The notes beneath the pieces were generated by a model that had not been told where the DNA came from, made no database searches, and saw only the letters and a program-made list of their open reading frames with translations. From assembly GCF_001399455.2 (NCBI RefSeq), contig NZ_LLEI02000014.1, positions 1 through 64,000 of the forward strand: a stretch of DNA of 64,000 nucleotides. Direction: 5' to 3'. Made by a program: the position numbers and the translations under genes. Position 1 is the stretch's first letter, and each line of letters opens with the position of its first letter. Source of the stretch: Vibrio bivalvicida (GTDB lineage: Bacteria > Pseudomonadota > Gammaproteobacteria > Enterobacterales > Vibrionaceae). Below are positions 25,686 through 34,711 of the stretch, piece after piece.

Positions 25686-26507
25686 TCACAAATCACTAGT
25701 GTAACGACACTTCGGATAAGCAGAACAACCATAAAACTGACGCCCTGCTTTTGGCCCTCTCCTAGCTACGCGCAGCACAAGTTTGGATTGGCAGCTAGGG
25801 CAAACTTCGGAATCTGTCTTTGGCGCAGGTATTGGTTCAGGTACTGATGGCTGATCCTGAAAACGACGCCCATCTTCAATCATATGAACCAGTTCACTAC
25901 CATTGACCAGCCACAGTCGCTTATCTAACGCAAAAGCGACAGCTTCGGACGTGAAATCTCCTGACGTTACAATAATCATTTTACTGGCATTGTTAGCAAT
26001 CATTACCCCGTACATCTCGCGCAGCACTTGCACTCCAACTTTTCGAGATTTCCAATGTTTACATTGTACGAGGCTTAACTCATCATCCTTTGTAAGCCAA
26101 ATATCAACACCCCCATCGGGTTTCTGTGAGAACTCCTGTTTGACTTTGTATCCCTGGCGTTTGAAGTACTCACCGATATAGCTTTCAAACTCTAACCAGC
26201 TAAGAGCATTCAATGGCGAGGTACTTTTGTGCGATTTAATCCGAGATGTCGTTGTGACATAGCTGCGCTTTCTCTGATACTGCTTAAATAACGCCACAGG
26301 TGCAGGGAGCAAAAATAAAAGCGCAAAGTAAGGCGCTATTTGAGGAAGGCTTTGACCAATGGCATCAAAAACAAAATTACCACTGTTTGTAGCCATGCTT
26401 GGTAAGATATATGAAAAACCGAGATAAATACTCGCAGAGAGTAAAACGCTTAACCACCAAGGCTTGTCCATTAAGTGCCATATAATCCCATCGTTCTTTC
26501 GCGCCAT
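25686..26507 (-). CDS. membrane-anchored Mrr-like restriction endonuclease with zinc ribbon
   Basis: 273 residues from the ATG at 26507, which has a strong GGAGGGAG ribosome site. Two membrane segments (about 17-36 and 55-75) precede a restriction-endonuclease-like domain (100-215) with a PD-(D/E)XK active site of the QxK type: Asp135 (GGVDIWL), Gln148 and Lys150 (LVQCK). A C-terminal topoisomerase-type zinc finger has Cys236, Cys239, Cys261 and Cys267. Mrr-family proteins cleave modified DNA, but the membrane anchor suggests action at the envelope, for example on incoming DNA. Separate unit, divided from the R-M operon by a strong terminator. Confidence 0.8.
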   Translation of the reverse strand: MARKNDGIIWHLMDKPWWLSVLLSASIYLGFSYILPSMATNSGNFVFDAIGQSLPQIAPYFALLFLLPAPVALFKQYQRKRSYVTTTSRIKSHKSTSPLNALSWLEFESYIGEYFKRQGYKVKQEFSQKPDGGVDIWLTKDDELSLVQCKHWKSRKVGVQVLREMYGVMIANNASKMIIVTSGDFTSEAVAFALDKRLWLVNGSELVHMIEDGRRFQDQPSVPEPIPAPKTDSEVCPSCQSKLVLRVARRGPKAGRQFYGCSAYPKCRYTSDL

Positions 26508-26697
26508 CTGACTCCCTCCAATAAGCATTTGAGCGCATTTAATCACAAACGATAAACACTGAGAATAGCAAATAGCCTTATAAGCTCAGTTTCATTTGAA
26601 ATTACACAAATTATATAAGGTCTCCCGAAGTGCTCGCTTTAATTCGAGATAGCGGATTACAAGAAATATTACTTACCCTAAAAGTCTAAAATGGAAT

Positions 26698-26807
26698 CTA
26701 AGCTATTGATTTATAATATTTCAGGCATAAAAAAGACGTCCTAGGACGTCTTTTTTCAAGAAGGTGGGAGGGAGACAGCAGGTTTTAACTCCTAAGTTAT
26801 TGATTTA
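26698..26807. repeat. 16-bp direct repeats around a palindromic terminator
   Basis: CTAAGCTATTGATTTA (26698-26713) and CTAAGTTATTGATTTA (26792-26807) match at 15 of 16 bases, 94 bp apart, with the bidirectional terminator between them. They could be recombination-junction remnants, since similar AT-rich strings often sit beside integrase attachment sites, or a duplicated promoter segment. No integrase gene is near. The rest of 26508-26887 shows nothing else. Confidence 0.4.
26729..26756. terminator. perfect palindromic bidirectional terminator
   Basis: A6, GACGTCCTAGGACGTC, T6: a 28-nt perfect palindrome. It ends the mrr-hsd-PLD operon on the minus strand and would also stop plus-strand transcription, separating that operon from the membrane Mrr-like gene. 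Confidence 0.85.
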
Positions 26808-26887
26808 ATGTTAATTATTAAAATTTTAACCCGGAAAGTATTACCGCAGGTATTACCTTATGCATTTACTATAATTGGCACTGACGA

Positions 26888-28243
26888 CTAGAAATTTATC
26901 TTTACTGGATAACCCAATGCCCGTAGTGATTTGTTGGTTCTTCCATTCCTTGGTGGTGTGGTTTCCGGTTGAGCCCAACCCACAACTTCAGCAATTGAGT
27001 TTATCCCATAGTGAGGTATCCAAAGCTCGTCTGTTTTAGTCGCTGCATAGATTCTTTCCCAAATCTCATCAGACTTTCCAACATACAAAATATTGAACAA
27101 GATCTGTCTGATATCTTGTCCTTTCTTATTTCGCTGATTCATCAACCAACGCGCGTATAGCGGTACTCTTTCATCGCGCGAAAGTGTTTTGACTTCAGGT
27201 CGGCCTAATATTGCTGTGCTCATTTTTATCACATGGTCTTTAGTTGCATGAGTACACCAACATATTTCTTCTACTTCATCTATAGACAGATTAAGTATTC
27301 TATCTTTAGCAAGTAGTTCACGTAGCTTTGGAGCTGTATTATAAAATGTATCATCTTCGTGCGATGGGGCTGCAGGGTGCTTTTTCCACCAAGCCAAGGC
27401 ATTCATTAACGCTGCATTTGGATCTTTTTCATGCCTTGAATGAAACTCTTCATAAGGATAAGTACCATTTTTTTGTTTTACTTCGTTATAGTAGTATGCA
27501 TGTAAAAACTGGTCGACTTGCCAATATGCCGGAATATCCTCTGAAACCCAATCAGGACGAAAATCATTAATCTGTGAGGCTATATTGTCAATTTTTGAAA
27601 TGGCAGATTGCCACTCTTTCCTGAAGTTTTCTTTTCTCTTATCAACAGTATTTGATTTGGTGCAATCACTAACTCCATTGAACTCTGGGATTTTTCTCCC
27701 TTTTCGAGTTTTGTCATCAAACTGATCAAGACCCGCCTTTTTTCTATCTTTAAGAAGTGTGAGCTGTTCATCAATGATGTCTTGTGAGAGAGGAAATGAC
27801 TCCTCCAACTCTTTCAGCTCATCAAAGTAACTTTCTAGCTGTACGACCATATTATTTGAAACAAGATCTTCTTCCGTAAAGAACATTCCCGTTTCAATAT
27901 TTGTCCACCAAGCTCTGTTTGAAAGGTTAGCTGAGCCGATGTAAGCACCATAGCCTTGCCACCAAATGATTTTAGCGTGAAGAACATCCGGGATTAGCTG
28001 ACAAAAAATATTGTTCTTTATGTTTTTTAGTAACTGCGTAAGTAGCCTTGGTTGAACAGGAACGGTATGATCGTAACGCATCCAAATATCAAGCCGATAC
28101 TTATTATCAATACAATTTTTCAACAACGTATCAGTGTCATCACCATATGCAATTGCTGCGAGCACGCCGTCAACTTCATCTTCAATTTTGGGCAAATAGG
28201 AGGATAAATAACGTTTATTAATTCCGTTGGCGATTAGCTCCAT
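26888..28243 (-). CDS. phospholipase D-like (HKD) protein of the defence operon
   Basis: 451 residues. The N-terminal part (about 20-125) is a PLD-like domain with one HKD motif: His89, Lys91 (VLHAKIIWW) and the following GSANLS (103-108). Such proteins act as nucleases or phosphodiesterases, usually as dimers pairing two motifs. The C-terminal 300 residues are helical and match no family I recognise; they contain WRPD-like and tryptophan-rich stretches. It starts 6 bp after the HNH gene stop and is the last gene of the seven-gene operon, so it is probably a third component of the ATPase/HNH module or an added effector. Confidence 0.75.
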   Translation of the reverse strand: MELIANGINKRYLSSYLPKIEDEVDGVLAAIAYGDDTDTLLKNCIDNKYRLDIWMRYDHTVPVQPRLLTQLLKNIKNNIFCQLIPDVLHAKIIWWQGYGAYIGSANLSNRAWWTNIETGMFFTEEDLVSNNMVVQLESYFDELKELEESFPLSQDIIDEQLTLLKDRKKAGLDQFDDKTRKGRKIPEFNGVSDCTKSNTVDKRKENFRKEWQSAISKIDNIASQINDFRPDWVSEDIPAYWQVDQFLHAYYYNEVKQKNGTYPYEEFHSRHEKDPNAALMNALAWWKKHPAAPSHEDDTFYNTAPKLRELLAKDRILNLSIDEVEEICWCTHATKDHVIKMSTAILGRPEVKTLSRDERVPLYARWLMNQRNKKGQDIRQILFNILYVGKSDEIWERIYAATKTDELWIPHYGINSIAEVVGWAQPETTPPRNGRTNKSLRALGYPVKINF

Positions 28244-28249
28244 AAGTCA

Positions 28250-29065
28250 CTATCTCCCAAACACTGCAGCTACTACCGGTTCAGGCGCTTTCTTTCGAAT
28301 ACAAGCTTCAGCTACAGACGAAAACTCCGCTTCATATTTAATATTGTCTTTCAATCTAGCTATTGCAGTCTCCTTCATGAGCCAAACTAAAGCTTGAGCC
28401 CCTTGCGCTCTAGCGCCCTTATAATCTTCAATAGCCGAAAGACACTCATCCCATTTTTTACCGCGCTTTTGGTTCAATTTATCTAAGCGATTCAACCCAA
28501 GGATCTCAATGGTTTTTTCAGCTTTGAATTTTTCAATATCATCAATACCACCAGCTAAGACAGCTATACAGCCATCGTCATCTCTATCGAAAGAAATCAA
28601 ACGAGTCTCATCCGTTAAAGGATCAATTAGCACAGCCCCTTCAAGTTTCAGAATCATTTCCGTACAGTTAGCAGGGGCACGAATTTCACCGTCTAGGATA
28701 GGAAAAACATCACTTTTCTTGCTGTTAATTAAATGACCGGCGATTACGTAATTTTTCCAATTGAACGTTAACCACCAATAGCCAGGCTCATAAGTGCCAT
28801 CGAGGTTTTTCACGCGACCTTTGGGCCTAAAGTGATCAACATGAATTGGGGAAATGGACTCTTCTGCTTCCGTATACCAGCACTTGTTTGAGAACTGTTG
28901 CAACAACCAATCACGAATTCTATCGTCTCGCCAAAAACCTTCTTTTTCCTGGAGAATAGTTTTCCTTGCCGCTTCATTGGGTGCAGCTCTTAATCTTGCG
29001 GTAATAGCGTCAGCTTCTGCAACCCAATCAGCTGGGGGGGTACCTTTAATAACGACTTTTCTCAC
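28250..29065 (-). CDS. ptuB: PtuB-like HNH endonuclease (Septu-type)
   Basis: 271 residues. The nuclease core spans about 60-125: Cys62 in KCWYTEAEE, VDHFRPKGR (76-84) with the probable general base His78, and FNWKNYVIAGHLINSKKSDVFP (101-122). The overall pattern matches the PtuB/TIGR02646-type HNH proteins that pair with AAA ATPases in Septu systems and Type I-A retrons. The usual second cysteine of the CxYC zinc motif is Thr65 here. It lies 3 bp after the ATPase gene, so the two must be cotranslated. No reverse transcriptase or msr/msd is nearby, so it is not a retron. Confidence 0.75.
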   Translation of the reverse strand: MRKVVIKGTPPADWVAEADAITARLRAAPNEAARKTILQEKEGFWRDDRIRDWLLQQFSNKCWYTEAEESISPIHVDHFRPKGRVKNLDGTYEPGYWWLTFNWKNYVIAGHLINSKKSDVFPILDGEIRAPANCTEMILKLEGAVLIDPLTDETRLISFDRDDDGCIAVLAGGIDDIEKFKAEKTIEILGLNRLDKLNQKRGKKWDECLSAIEDYKGARAQGAQALVWLMKETAIARLKDNIKYEAEFSSVAEACIRKKAPEPVVAAVFGR

Positions 29066-29068
29066 TTG

Positions 29069-30856
29069 CTACCCCTTCACTTTTTCCGCCAACTCTCGCG
29101 CAAGAGCTGACAACTCATCCGTTCGTTGCGCCTTCACTAATTGCTCCATAATTTGCTCAGCAAGTGCATTCTGGGCATTAAGTTCTTCTTCATCTAATAA
29201 TTGATCTAAAGGTTTTCTTCTCACCTCGTACATCTTTTCAATGAAAAGCTGATACATTGGGTCTCTATACTCTCTTGAAAAACCAAGATCTTCTAGGCGA
29301 ACAACTAAACATTCTAGCTCTTCTCTCTCGTCATCAGACAGTTCACCTCGCTTCTTTCTAGCCAACAAATCATTGCGTCTATCTAGGGCGCTTAATGTGT
29401 GTCTATCCAACGTTGATGGTAAACCAAACATATCACTCTTCAATAAGCCCGAAACCCCCATTCCCTGAGGATGTTCATCTGGTTGTTCAACAAGAGTTTT
29501 CAAGCCATTTTTACGAATGATATGAACTTGTTCCTTCTTGAGTGAACCCACCATCATTGGGTCATGAGTGGTAATCAGGATCTGTGACTCACCTTGAATA
29601 GCATTTTCGCTACGAGGCTTAAGGACGTTTTCGATGTCATCAAAATAGCGAAGTTTCCAAATTGGATTTAGGTGAGTATCTGGTTCATCAAGAAGGAAAA
29701 GGCAATGATCTTCGCTGGTTATTCGCATCAGTCCAAGAACAGTCAGCATTTGTAGCTCACCTTCGGATAGTTGAGTAAAACTCACTTTACCACCATCCTC
29801 ATCTTTCTTTTTAACGGTAATGCGCACTTCATCAATTAGATCACCAATGTAAGCACCTTCTGCATAACGGAAAAAGCTTTGAGGAGTCCCAACTAATTCG
29901 CCTAGCTCTCTTAACTTCTCTGATGTTGGTACGTACGTGTACAGCTGCTTTTGACGCTCTTGGCGACCACGAAAATCCACTAATTTTGACTCTTCGTGCC
30001 TAATGGGGGCCCAGCTAACCTGCCATAATTTGTCTAAGAACTCGGAAACCACATTACCGCGTGCGTACCAGAATCGTGGATCACCTTGTTCAATATCATC
30101 ATCTTCCAGACGACGTAATCGATGAGGTTGTTTCAATACAAATAATGCCGAGTCTAACGATTCAATATTTAAACTCTCGAGTACTCTTTTAAATACAGGA
30201 TCATCTGAAAGTAGGCACGCTAGAAGCACTAGTTGGCTATGACCTCCTCGACAATAGAAAAGTCGCCTTAGGCGATCATCGCCAAAGCTTTTAAGCTGCT
30301 TGTTTTCTTCACGTTTTCTAAGGCGCTCTATCGTCTCCCTATCAGCCTCAGAATCTGACAGGTTTCTCAATAGTTCTGCAGGAATAACTTCTTCGGCAAT
30401 AATTTCTTGGCGTCGATTAAAACGTCGCTGGTGCTCTTGGAAAAGGGCTTCCATGCGCTCATTTCGCCCAGAATAGTAAGCAAAGATATGAGATGGCAGA
30501 AGCTCCTTATTTCTTAATAAGTAACCTTGAGATTGTGATTTCCCATCGACCCATACATAAGGGCGTTTTTGCTTCTTGGTATCAGCCTCAATCTTAACGA
30601 TATGCTCTCGAATGCTATATTCCAACAAGAAATCAAACTCAGCATCTCTATCTAAATCGACATCTCTGAATATAGTGATCAACGCTTCCATCAAGTTCGA
30701 TTTACCCGTACCGTTTTGACCAATCAGGGCATGACTTCGGATTGCCTTTTGTTCACAAGGCTTTGAATTTGATTGCCGTTCATATTTTTCTGCAAAAGTA
30801 ATATCCACCCCACGCAGGTTACGATATTCCTTCAACTCAAACTTCCTCAACTGCAT
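29069..30856 (-). CDS. ptuA: PtuA-like AAA ATPase (Septu-type)
   Basis: 595-residue ABC/SMC-like ATPase of the OLD/AAA_15 type: Walker A GQNGTGKSN (46-54), signature LSEGE (363-367), Walker B LFLLDEPDTHLNP (386-398) and switch His431 (ITTHDP). The middle holds charged coiled-coil segments. No TOPRIM domain follows, so nuclease activity must come from the HNH partner encoded next. In Septu systems PtuA senses phage infection and licenses PtuB cleavage. Start ATG 13 bp after the hsdS stop with AAGGA upstream, so it belongs to the Type I R-M operon. Confidence 0.78.
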   Translation of the reverse strand: MQLRKFELKEYRNLRGVDITFAEKYERQSNSKPCEQKAIRSHALIGQNGTGKSNLMEALITIFRDVDLDRDAEFDFLLEYSIREHIVKIEADTKKQKRPYVWVDGKSQSQGYLLRNKELLPSHIFAYYSGRNERMEALFQEHQRRFNRRQEIIAEEVIPAELLRNLSDSEADRETIERLRKREENKQLKSFGDDRLRRLFYCRGGHSQLVLLACLLSDDPVFKRVLESLNIESLDSALFVLKQPHRLRRLEDDDIEQGDPRFWYARGNVVSEFLDKLWQVSWAPIRHEESKLVDFRGRQERQKQLYTYVPTSEKLRELGELVGTPQSFFRYAEGAYIGDLIDEVRITVKKKDEDGGKVSFTQLSEGELQMLTVLGLMRITSEDHCLFLLDEPDTHLNPIWKLRYFDDIENVLKPRSENAIQGESQILITTHDPMMVGSLKKEQVHIIRKNGLKTLVEQPDEHPQGMGVSGLLKSDMFGLPSTLDRHTLSALDRRNDLLARKKRGELSDDEREELECLVVRLEDLGFSREYRDPMYQLFIEKMYEVRRKPLDQLLDEEELNAQNALAEQIMEQLVKAQRTDELSALARELAEKVKG

Positions 30857-30869
30857 GGGGGGGTCCTTA

Positions 30870-32891
30870 CTACTCTTCGTCTTTTTCCAACATACTCGCT
30901 GTTTCTGGCTCTGCTATCCAGCCATGGGCGACTTCCACTTTTAGCTGAGCATAAAAAGCATCTATTTCGCCATCAAAGCGTTGCCACAAGTCGTTTGCAT
31001 TCATTTGACCATTTTGTCGAGCTAACAACGCAGCCAAAGGAGCATCATCTTTACTATTTGGTTTATTTTTACCAAGAACAACAGGAGCAACTAATTCGGT
31101 TTTTGGAACTTTCAAGGACTCTTCCTTTTGGGTTATATTGATTCCAGTTAATTCTGCAGTGGATGAAGAAGCTAGATTTTCAGCAACTCTATTTTTATTG
31201 CTAAGTCCTTGCTCCAGCTTTTCACAAAGAGAGAAAAAGTGATTCAGAATAACAACTATTAGATCCTGTTCGCTCTTAGGAGGAACTGGAACAAAAAGAT
31301 TTTCAACTCCTCCAACTCGCAAATGCTTTACTGTCATTCCAACAGCAGCTTCTACCATACGCCTTTGAAAGCTTGGGCTTCTTATAACGTACAATAAGAA
31401 TTCATTGTTGATGTGTTCTGGAAAGAGTCGTAATAACATTGTGCGCTGACCAAGGCATACCTTTTCCTTTTTTGGAACAACAGCCGCTTCCCCCATGGGA
31501 GCTTCTCTAGTAAAGAAGATATCACCAGGTTTTGGGGGCATTCTTCTAGACCAGTAATCGTAAGTTTCATCCGTTATTTTTTTTGTATTGCGAAGGTCCA
31601 TTTTTCCATTACGAATGTCAGTAGTCCTAACAAGGTGAATGCCTTTCTCTACATACGGCGCTGTTTTGTTGTGACAGTCGATTACAGCCATCGATACTTG
31701 TAGAAATGTTGCCCATTGCCAGTGCTCAGGTAACTTCTCTGTTGGGGGCTCTACATTCTGCTTTCTCAGTTTGGTTAGCATTGTTTTTGCTTCTTTTAAC
31801 TCTTGGTCAAAAGAGTTCTCAGCCCACTTAACTCTCAAATATTCAATATCAGTTAAAAGTTCTGCTCCTGTTGCGTCTTTCACATATTTTTCAGGAGAAA
31901 GCAGTTTTCCACTTACAGCTAAATCTAACAATAATCCTTTAAAATCCGTTACATCCTCTGGCGTAGAAAATAACTTCTCAAAGTTCTCTTGCAATCGTTG
32001 CCAATGCTGCTTGATTTCAAATGAGCTACTTGCTTCAGCTAAGGCTTGCAAAGTTGTTTGGCGCAGCTGATTTTGCAGTTGACGTTTTTGTTTTTGTTGC
32101 TCTTCTAATTTGTCACATAAAGCCATTAGTTCATCGACTTTTTCAACTATACGGGTTTGCTCATCATAATTAGGTAGCGGAATTTTTAGAGACTTTACGG
32201 TGCTAGTATTTAATTCGACTTGTTTTGTTGTTCCTGAAACTAAAGGAACTGGATGTTCAGGAGTAATTCTTTGTTGTATCCAGGGAGAAGCTAGCACGCA
32301 CCATATGAATCTCGGGTTTGCATTCGCTAACCGGATCACCGTTACATGGCTATCGGCAACAGTTTTATGACATGAATCTAACTCGGGATAAATATTAACT
32401 CGGCCAACCGTTCCTGTTCCTGTACTGTTCCAAAGCAGATCTCCAGGAACTAAGAACCTTTCCTCGCTGTAGGACTCAATAGAATCTTCTTTAACAAAAC
32501 GGGCTGGACCTAAATCAAATCCGGACCATTGAATACACTTCTGTGAAATCACTCTACATGAGCTAGATTCAGCATATTTCGGTCCTTTTCCTCGCTGTAT
32601 GTACAAAGAAATCTCGTCTAATTCGACGATCTTCCAGTTACTCGGCACCTTAAAGTTGACCATTGATTTCGAAAAAGATTTTTTTGACTTTCTGATCTTA
32701 TTCTCTTTCTCATAGTCTTTTTTATCTCTTAGAGCCTTTTTAAGTTCATCATCTAACGAATTATTTTCAAGATTTGGTTCAACCAGCCCTCCGGAGGTTG
32801 CAAGTTGTAAAACCATTTGTCTTAGTTGCTCAACCCCATTAGGCGCGTCTACTAAATGACCAAATTCAGCCAAAAACTTTTTAGCATCCAT
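30870..32891 (-). CDS. hsdS: Type I restriction-modification specificity subunit HsdS
   Basis: 673 residues with two target-recognition domains separated by helical conserved spacers (about 240-300 and 530-570). TRD1 covers roughly 80-235 and TRD2 roughly 385-540; each has the VP.NW / LPEHWQW entry and the IPLP / VPVP exit. A C-terminal extension (LLARQNGQMNANDLWQRF..) is common in HsdS of this subtype. The two TRDs set a bipartite recognition sequence that cannot be read here. It overlaps hsdM by one base (TAATG) and is followed by the PtuA-like ATPase. Confidence 0.92.
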   Translation of the reverse strand: MDAKKFLAEFGHLVDAPNGVEQLRQMVLQLATSGGLVEPNLENNSLDDELKKALRDKKDYEKENKIRKSKKSFSKSMVNFKVPSNWKIVELDEISLYIQRGKGPKYAESSSCRVISQKCIQWSGFDLGPARFVKEDSIESYSEERFLVPGDLLWNSTGTGTVGRVNIYPELDSCHKTVADSHVTVIRLANANPRFIWCVLASPWIQQRITPEHPVPLVSGTTKQVELNTSTVKSLKIPLPNYDEQTRIVEKVDELMALCDKLEEQQKQKRQLQNQLRQTTLQALAEASSSFEIKQHWQRLQENFEKLFSTPEDVTDFKGLLLDLAVSGKLLSPEKYVKDATGAELLTDIEYLRVKWAENSFDQELKEAKTMLTKLRKQNVEPPTEKLPEHWQWATFLQVSMAVIDCHNKTAPYVEKGIHLVRTTDIRNGKMDLRNTKKITDETYDYWSRRMPPKPGDIFFTREAPMGEAAVVPKKEKVCLGQRTMLLRLFPEHINNEFLLYVIRSPSFQRRMVEAAVGMTVKHLRVGGVENLFVPVPPKSEQDLIVVILNHFFSLCEKLEQGLSNKNRVAENLASSSTAELTGINITQKEESLKVPKTELVAPVVLGKNKPNSKDDAPLAALLARQNGQMNANDLWQRFDGEIDAFYAQLKVEVAHGWIAEPETASMLEKDEE

Positions 32892-34684
32892 TAAGCTTCT
32901 TCCTCACCTTCAAAATGATGGTCAAGTGCTGCTGCTAATTCGCTCTTCAGCGTATTTTCGACTTCTTCTATCTCACCTAGTAGCTTTTTGTACTTTTCTA
33001 GTAAGACATCGGGATCATGGCTTTCTTCTTCTGGTGCATTAGGGTTTGGTATATCTAAGTTATAGATCGGCCAATACAAACGGCCACCAGCGACTTGAGC
33101 ATCTTTTGCTTGAAGTCGTAATGGCTCTGCTTTCACTTGCAGCTCAGATATCTGACTGTTTACTCTCTCACGGTTATCTGAGTCTTTTGTACCTTTAAGG
33201 CTATCTCTCAATGAGCGGATCTGGTTTTCTAATTCACTTACTTGATTATTTAATTGTTCGGCCTTATCCCAATGAGGTTGAGCTGCAGCAATTGCTTCTG
33301 CACGCTTAGCCTTGAAGTCAACTTTCCAAGCAAATTCATTCTCTACACGTTCACTAAAGTCGTTCTCTTCACTTCCCCACCATGCTTTTTCCGCTTCAAA
33401 CTCTTCGATACGGATAGGCTTTGTTTTTGAGTAACTCTTATAGCCTTTTGGATAAGGATGCTCGTAAAACCAAATATCACTTGTCGCAAATTCATCACTG
33501 CCGTCGGCAACCTGGCCTTTACGTGTGAAGAACAGTAAATTGGTTTTGATTGTGGTATACGGAGCAAATACGCCTTTAGGAAGGCGAATAATGGTATGTA
33601 AATTACATTCACGGAGTAGCAACTCTTTGAGCTTTCCTTTTATGCCATCACCAAACATTACCCCATCAGGTAGCACAACTGCAGCTCGGCCATTGTCCTT
33701 AAGTAGCTTTTTAATCATCAAAGCCATGAACATGTCTGCAGTTTCACGAGTACGTAGATCTGCTGGATAATCAGAGCCAACACCATCATCTTCATAGCCG
33801 CCAAACGGTGGATTAGTAATAATGCAGTCATGCTTATCATTGGCAGACCATTCATTCCACCCTTTAGCAAGGGTGTTACGGTGATCAATTTGACTAGGTA
33901 CATCAATGTCATGCAATAGCATGTTAGTCGTACACAAAAGGTGAGGTAACTGCTTTTTCTCAAACCCAAAAATCAGTTCTTCAATCGCTTTTTTATCTTC
34001 TGCGCTCGATTTTTTGCTCACCTGCGTTCGGAAATGGTCTATTGCAGCAGTAAGGAAACCACCAGTACCACATGCAGGATCTAGTACTGTTTCCCTCTTA
34101 TCTAGACGAGGATTCACCATTTGCGCCATAAATTGAGTGATAGCGCGGGGGGTGTAGAACTCACCAGCATTACCCGCACCACGAAGATCGTTGAGTAATT
34201 GCTCGTATACATCACCAATATTGGCGCGTGTTTTGAAGTCATGAAAGTTAATTGAGTCTTCAAGCTTTTCTATAATCGCCAGCATCAATGGGCCAGATTT
34301 CATATAGTTATTAGCATCTTCAAAAACTTGCTTAATAACTTTGTGTTGCTTGCCAGCATTCGCATCTATGCCATCTTTCAGTGCTGGGAAAAGCCTATTG
34401 TTGACAAAGTTAGTGAGTTCACTGCCAGCGATTTGCGGCTGTTTCTTACCTTGTGCATCAACTTTGAACGCAGCCCAGTTCCGCCAACGGTACTGTTCAG
34501 GAATCGGTGACTTGTAGGTTTTTCCTGCTTCTTCAGCATCGTCTTCCCACTCTTCTTCTCGCTGGTCGAAAACCTTAAGGAACAACATCCAAGTTAGTTG
34601 TCCCAAGCGCTGCGCGTCTCCATCAACACCATCATCTTTTCGCATGATGTCTTGGATGCTTTTTACTGTACTACTTAAATTCAT
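32891..34684 (-). CDS. hsdM: Type I restriction-modification methyltransferase HsdM
   Basis: 597 residues: N-terminal helical HsdM_N domain (1-130), SAM-binding motif I LDPACGTGGFL (201-211) and catalytic NPPF (291-294) of N6-adenine methyltransferases, and a C-terminal coiled-coil (about 480-540) that binds HsdS. It methylates the host site and forms the M2S core of the restriction complex. Confidence 0.95.
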   Translation of the reverse strand: MNLSSTVKSIQDIMRKDDGVDGDAQRLGQLTWMLFLKVFDQREEEWEDDAEEAGKTYKSPIPEQYRWRNWAAFKVDAQGKKQPQIAGSELTNFVNNRLFPALKDGIDANAGKQHKVIKQVFEDANNYMKSGPLMLAIIEKLEDSINFHDFKTRANIGDVYEQLLNDLRGAGNAGEFYTPRAITQFMAQMVNPRLDKRETVLDPACGTGGFLTAAIDHFRTQVSKKSSAEDKKAIEELIFGFEKKQLPHLLCTTNMLLHDIDVPSQIDHRNTLAKGWNEWSANDKHDCIITNPPFGGYEDDGVGSDYPADLRTRETADMFMALMIKKLLKDNGRAAVVLPDGVMFGDGIKGKLKELLLRECNLHTIIRLPKGVFAPYTTIKTNLLFFTRKGQVADGSDEFATSDIWFYEHPYPKGYKSYSKTKPIRIEEFEAEKAWWGSEENDFSERVENEFAWKVDFKAKRAEAIAAAQPHWDKAEQLNNQVSELENQIRSLRDSLKGTKDSDNRERVNSQISELQVKAEPLRLQAKDAQVAGGRLYWPIYNLDIPNPNAPEEESHDPDVLLEKYKKLLGEIEEVENTLKSELAAALDHHFEGEEEA

Positions 34685-34711
34685 CTTACTTCTCTGTTAA
34701 ATCCACGATGA

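Noticed and set aside
28250..30856. ATPase/HNH pair as a Type I-A retron
   Set aside because: No reverse transcriptase or msr/msd-like region anywhere near; a Septu-type pair fits better.
29034..30863. Seven-base C tracts at the ATPase start (30857-30863) and in the HNH gene (29034-29040) as phase-variation switches
   Set aside because: Runs of seven G or C also occur at about 15449 and 44487 in ordinary genes; four in 64 kb is about what chance gives at this base composition, and seven bases is short for slippage.
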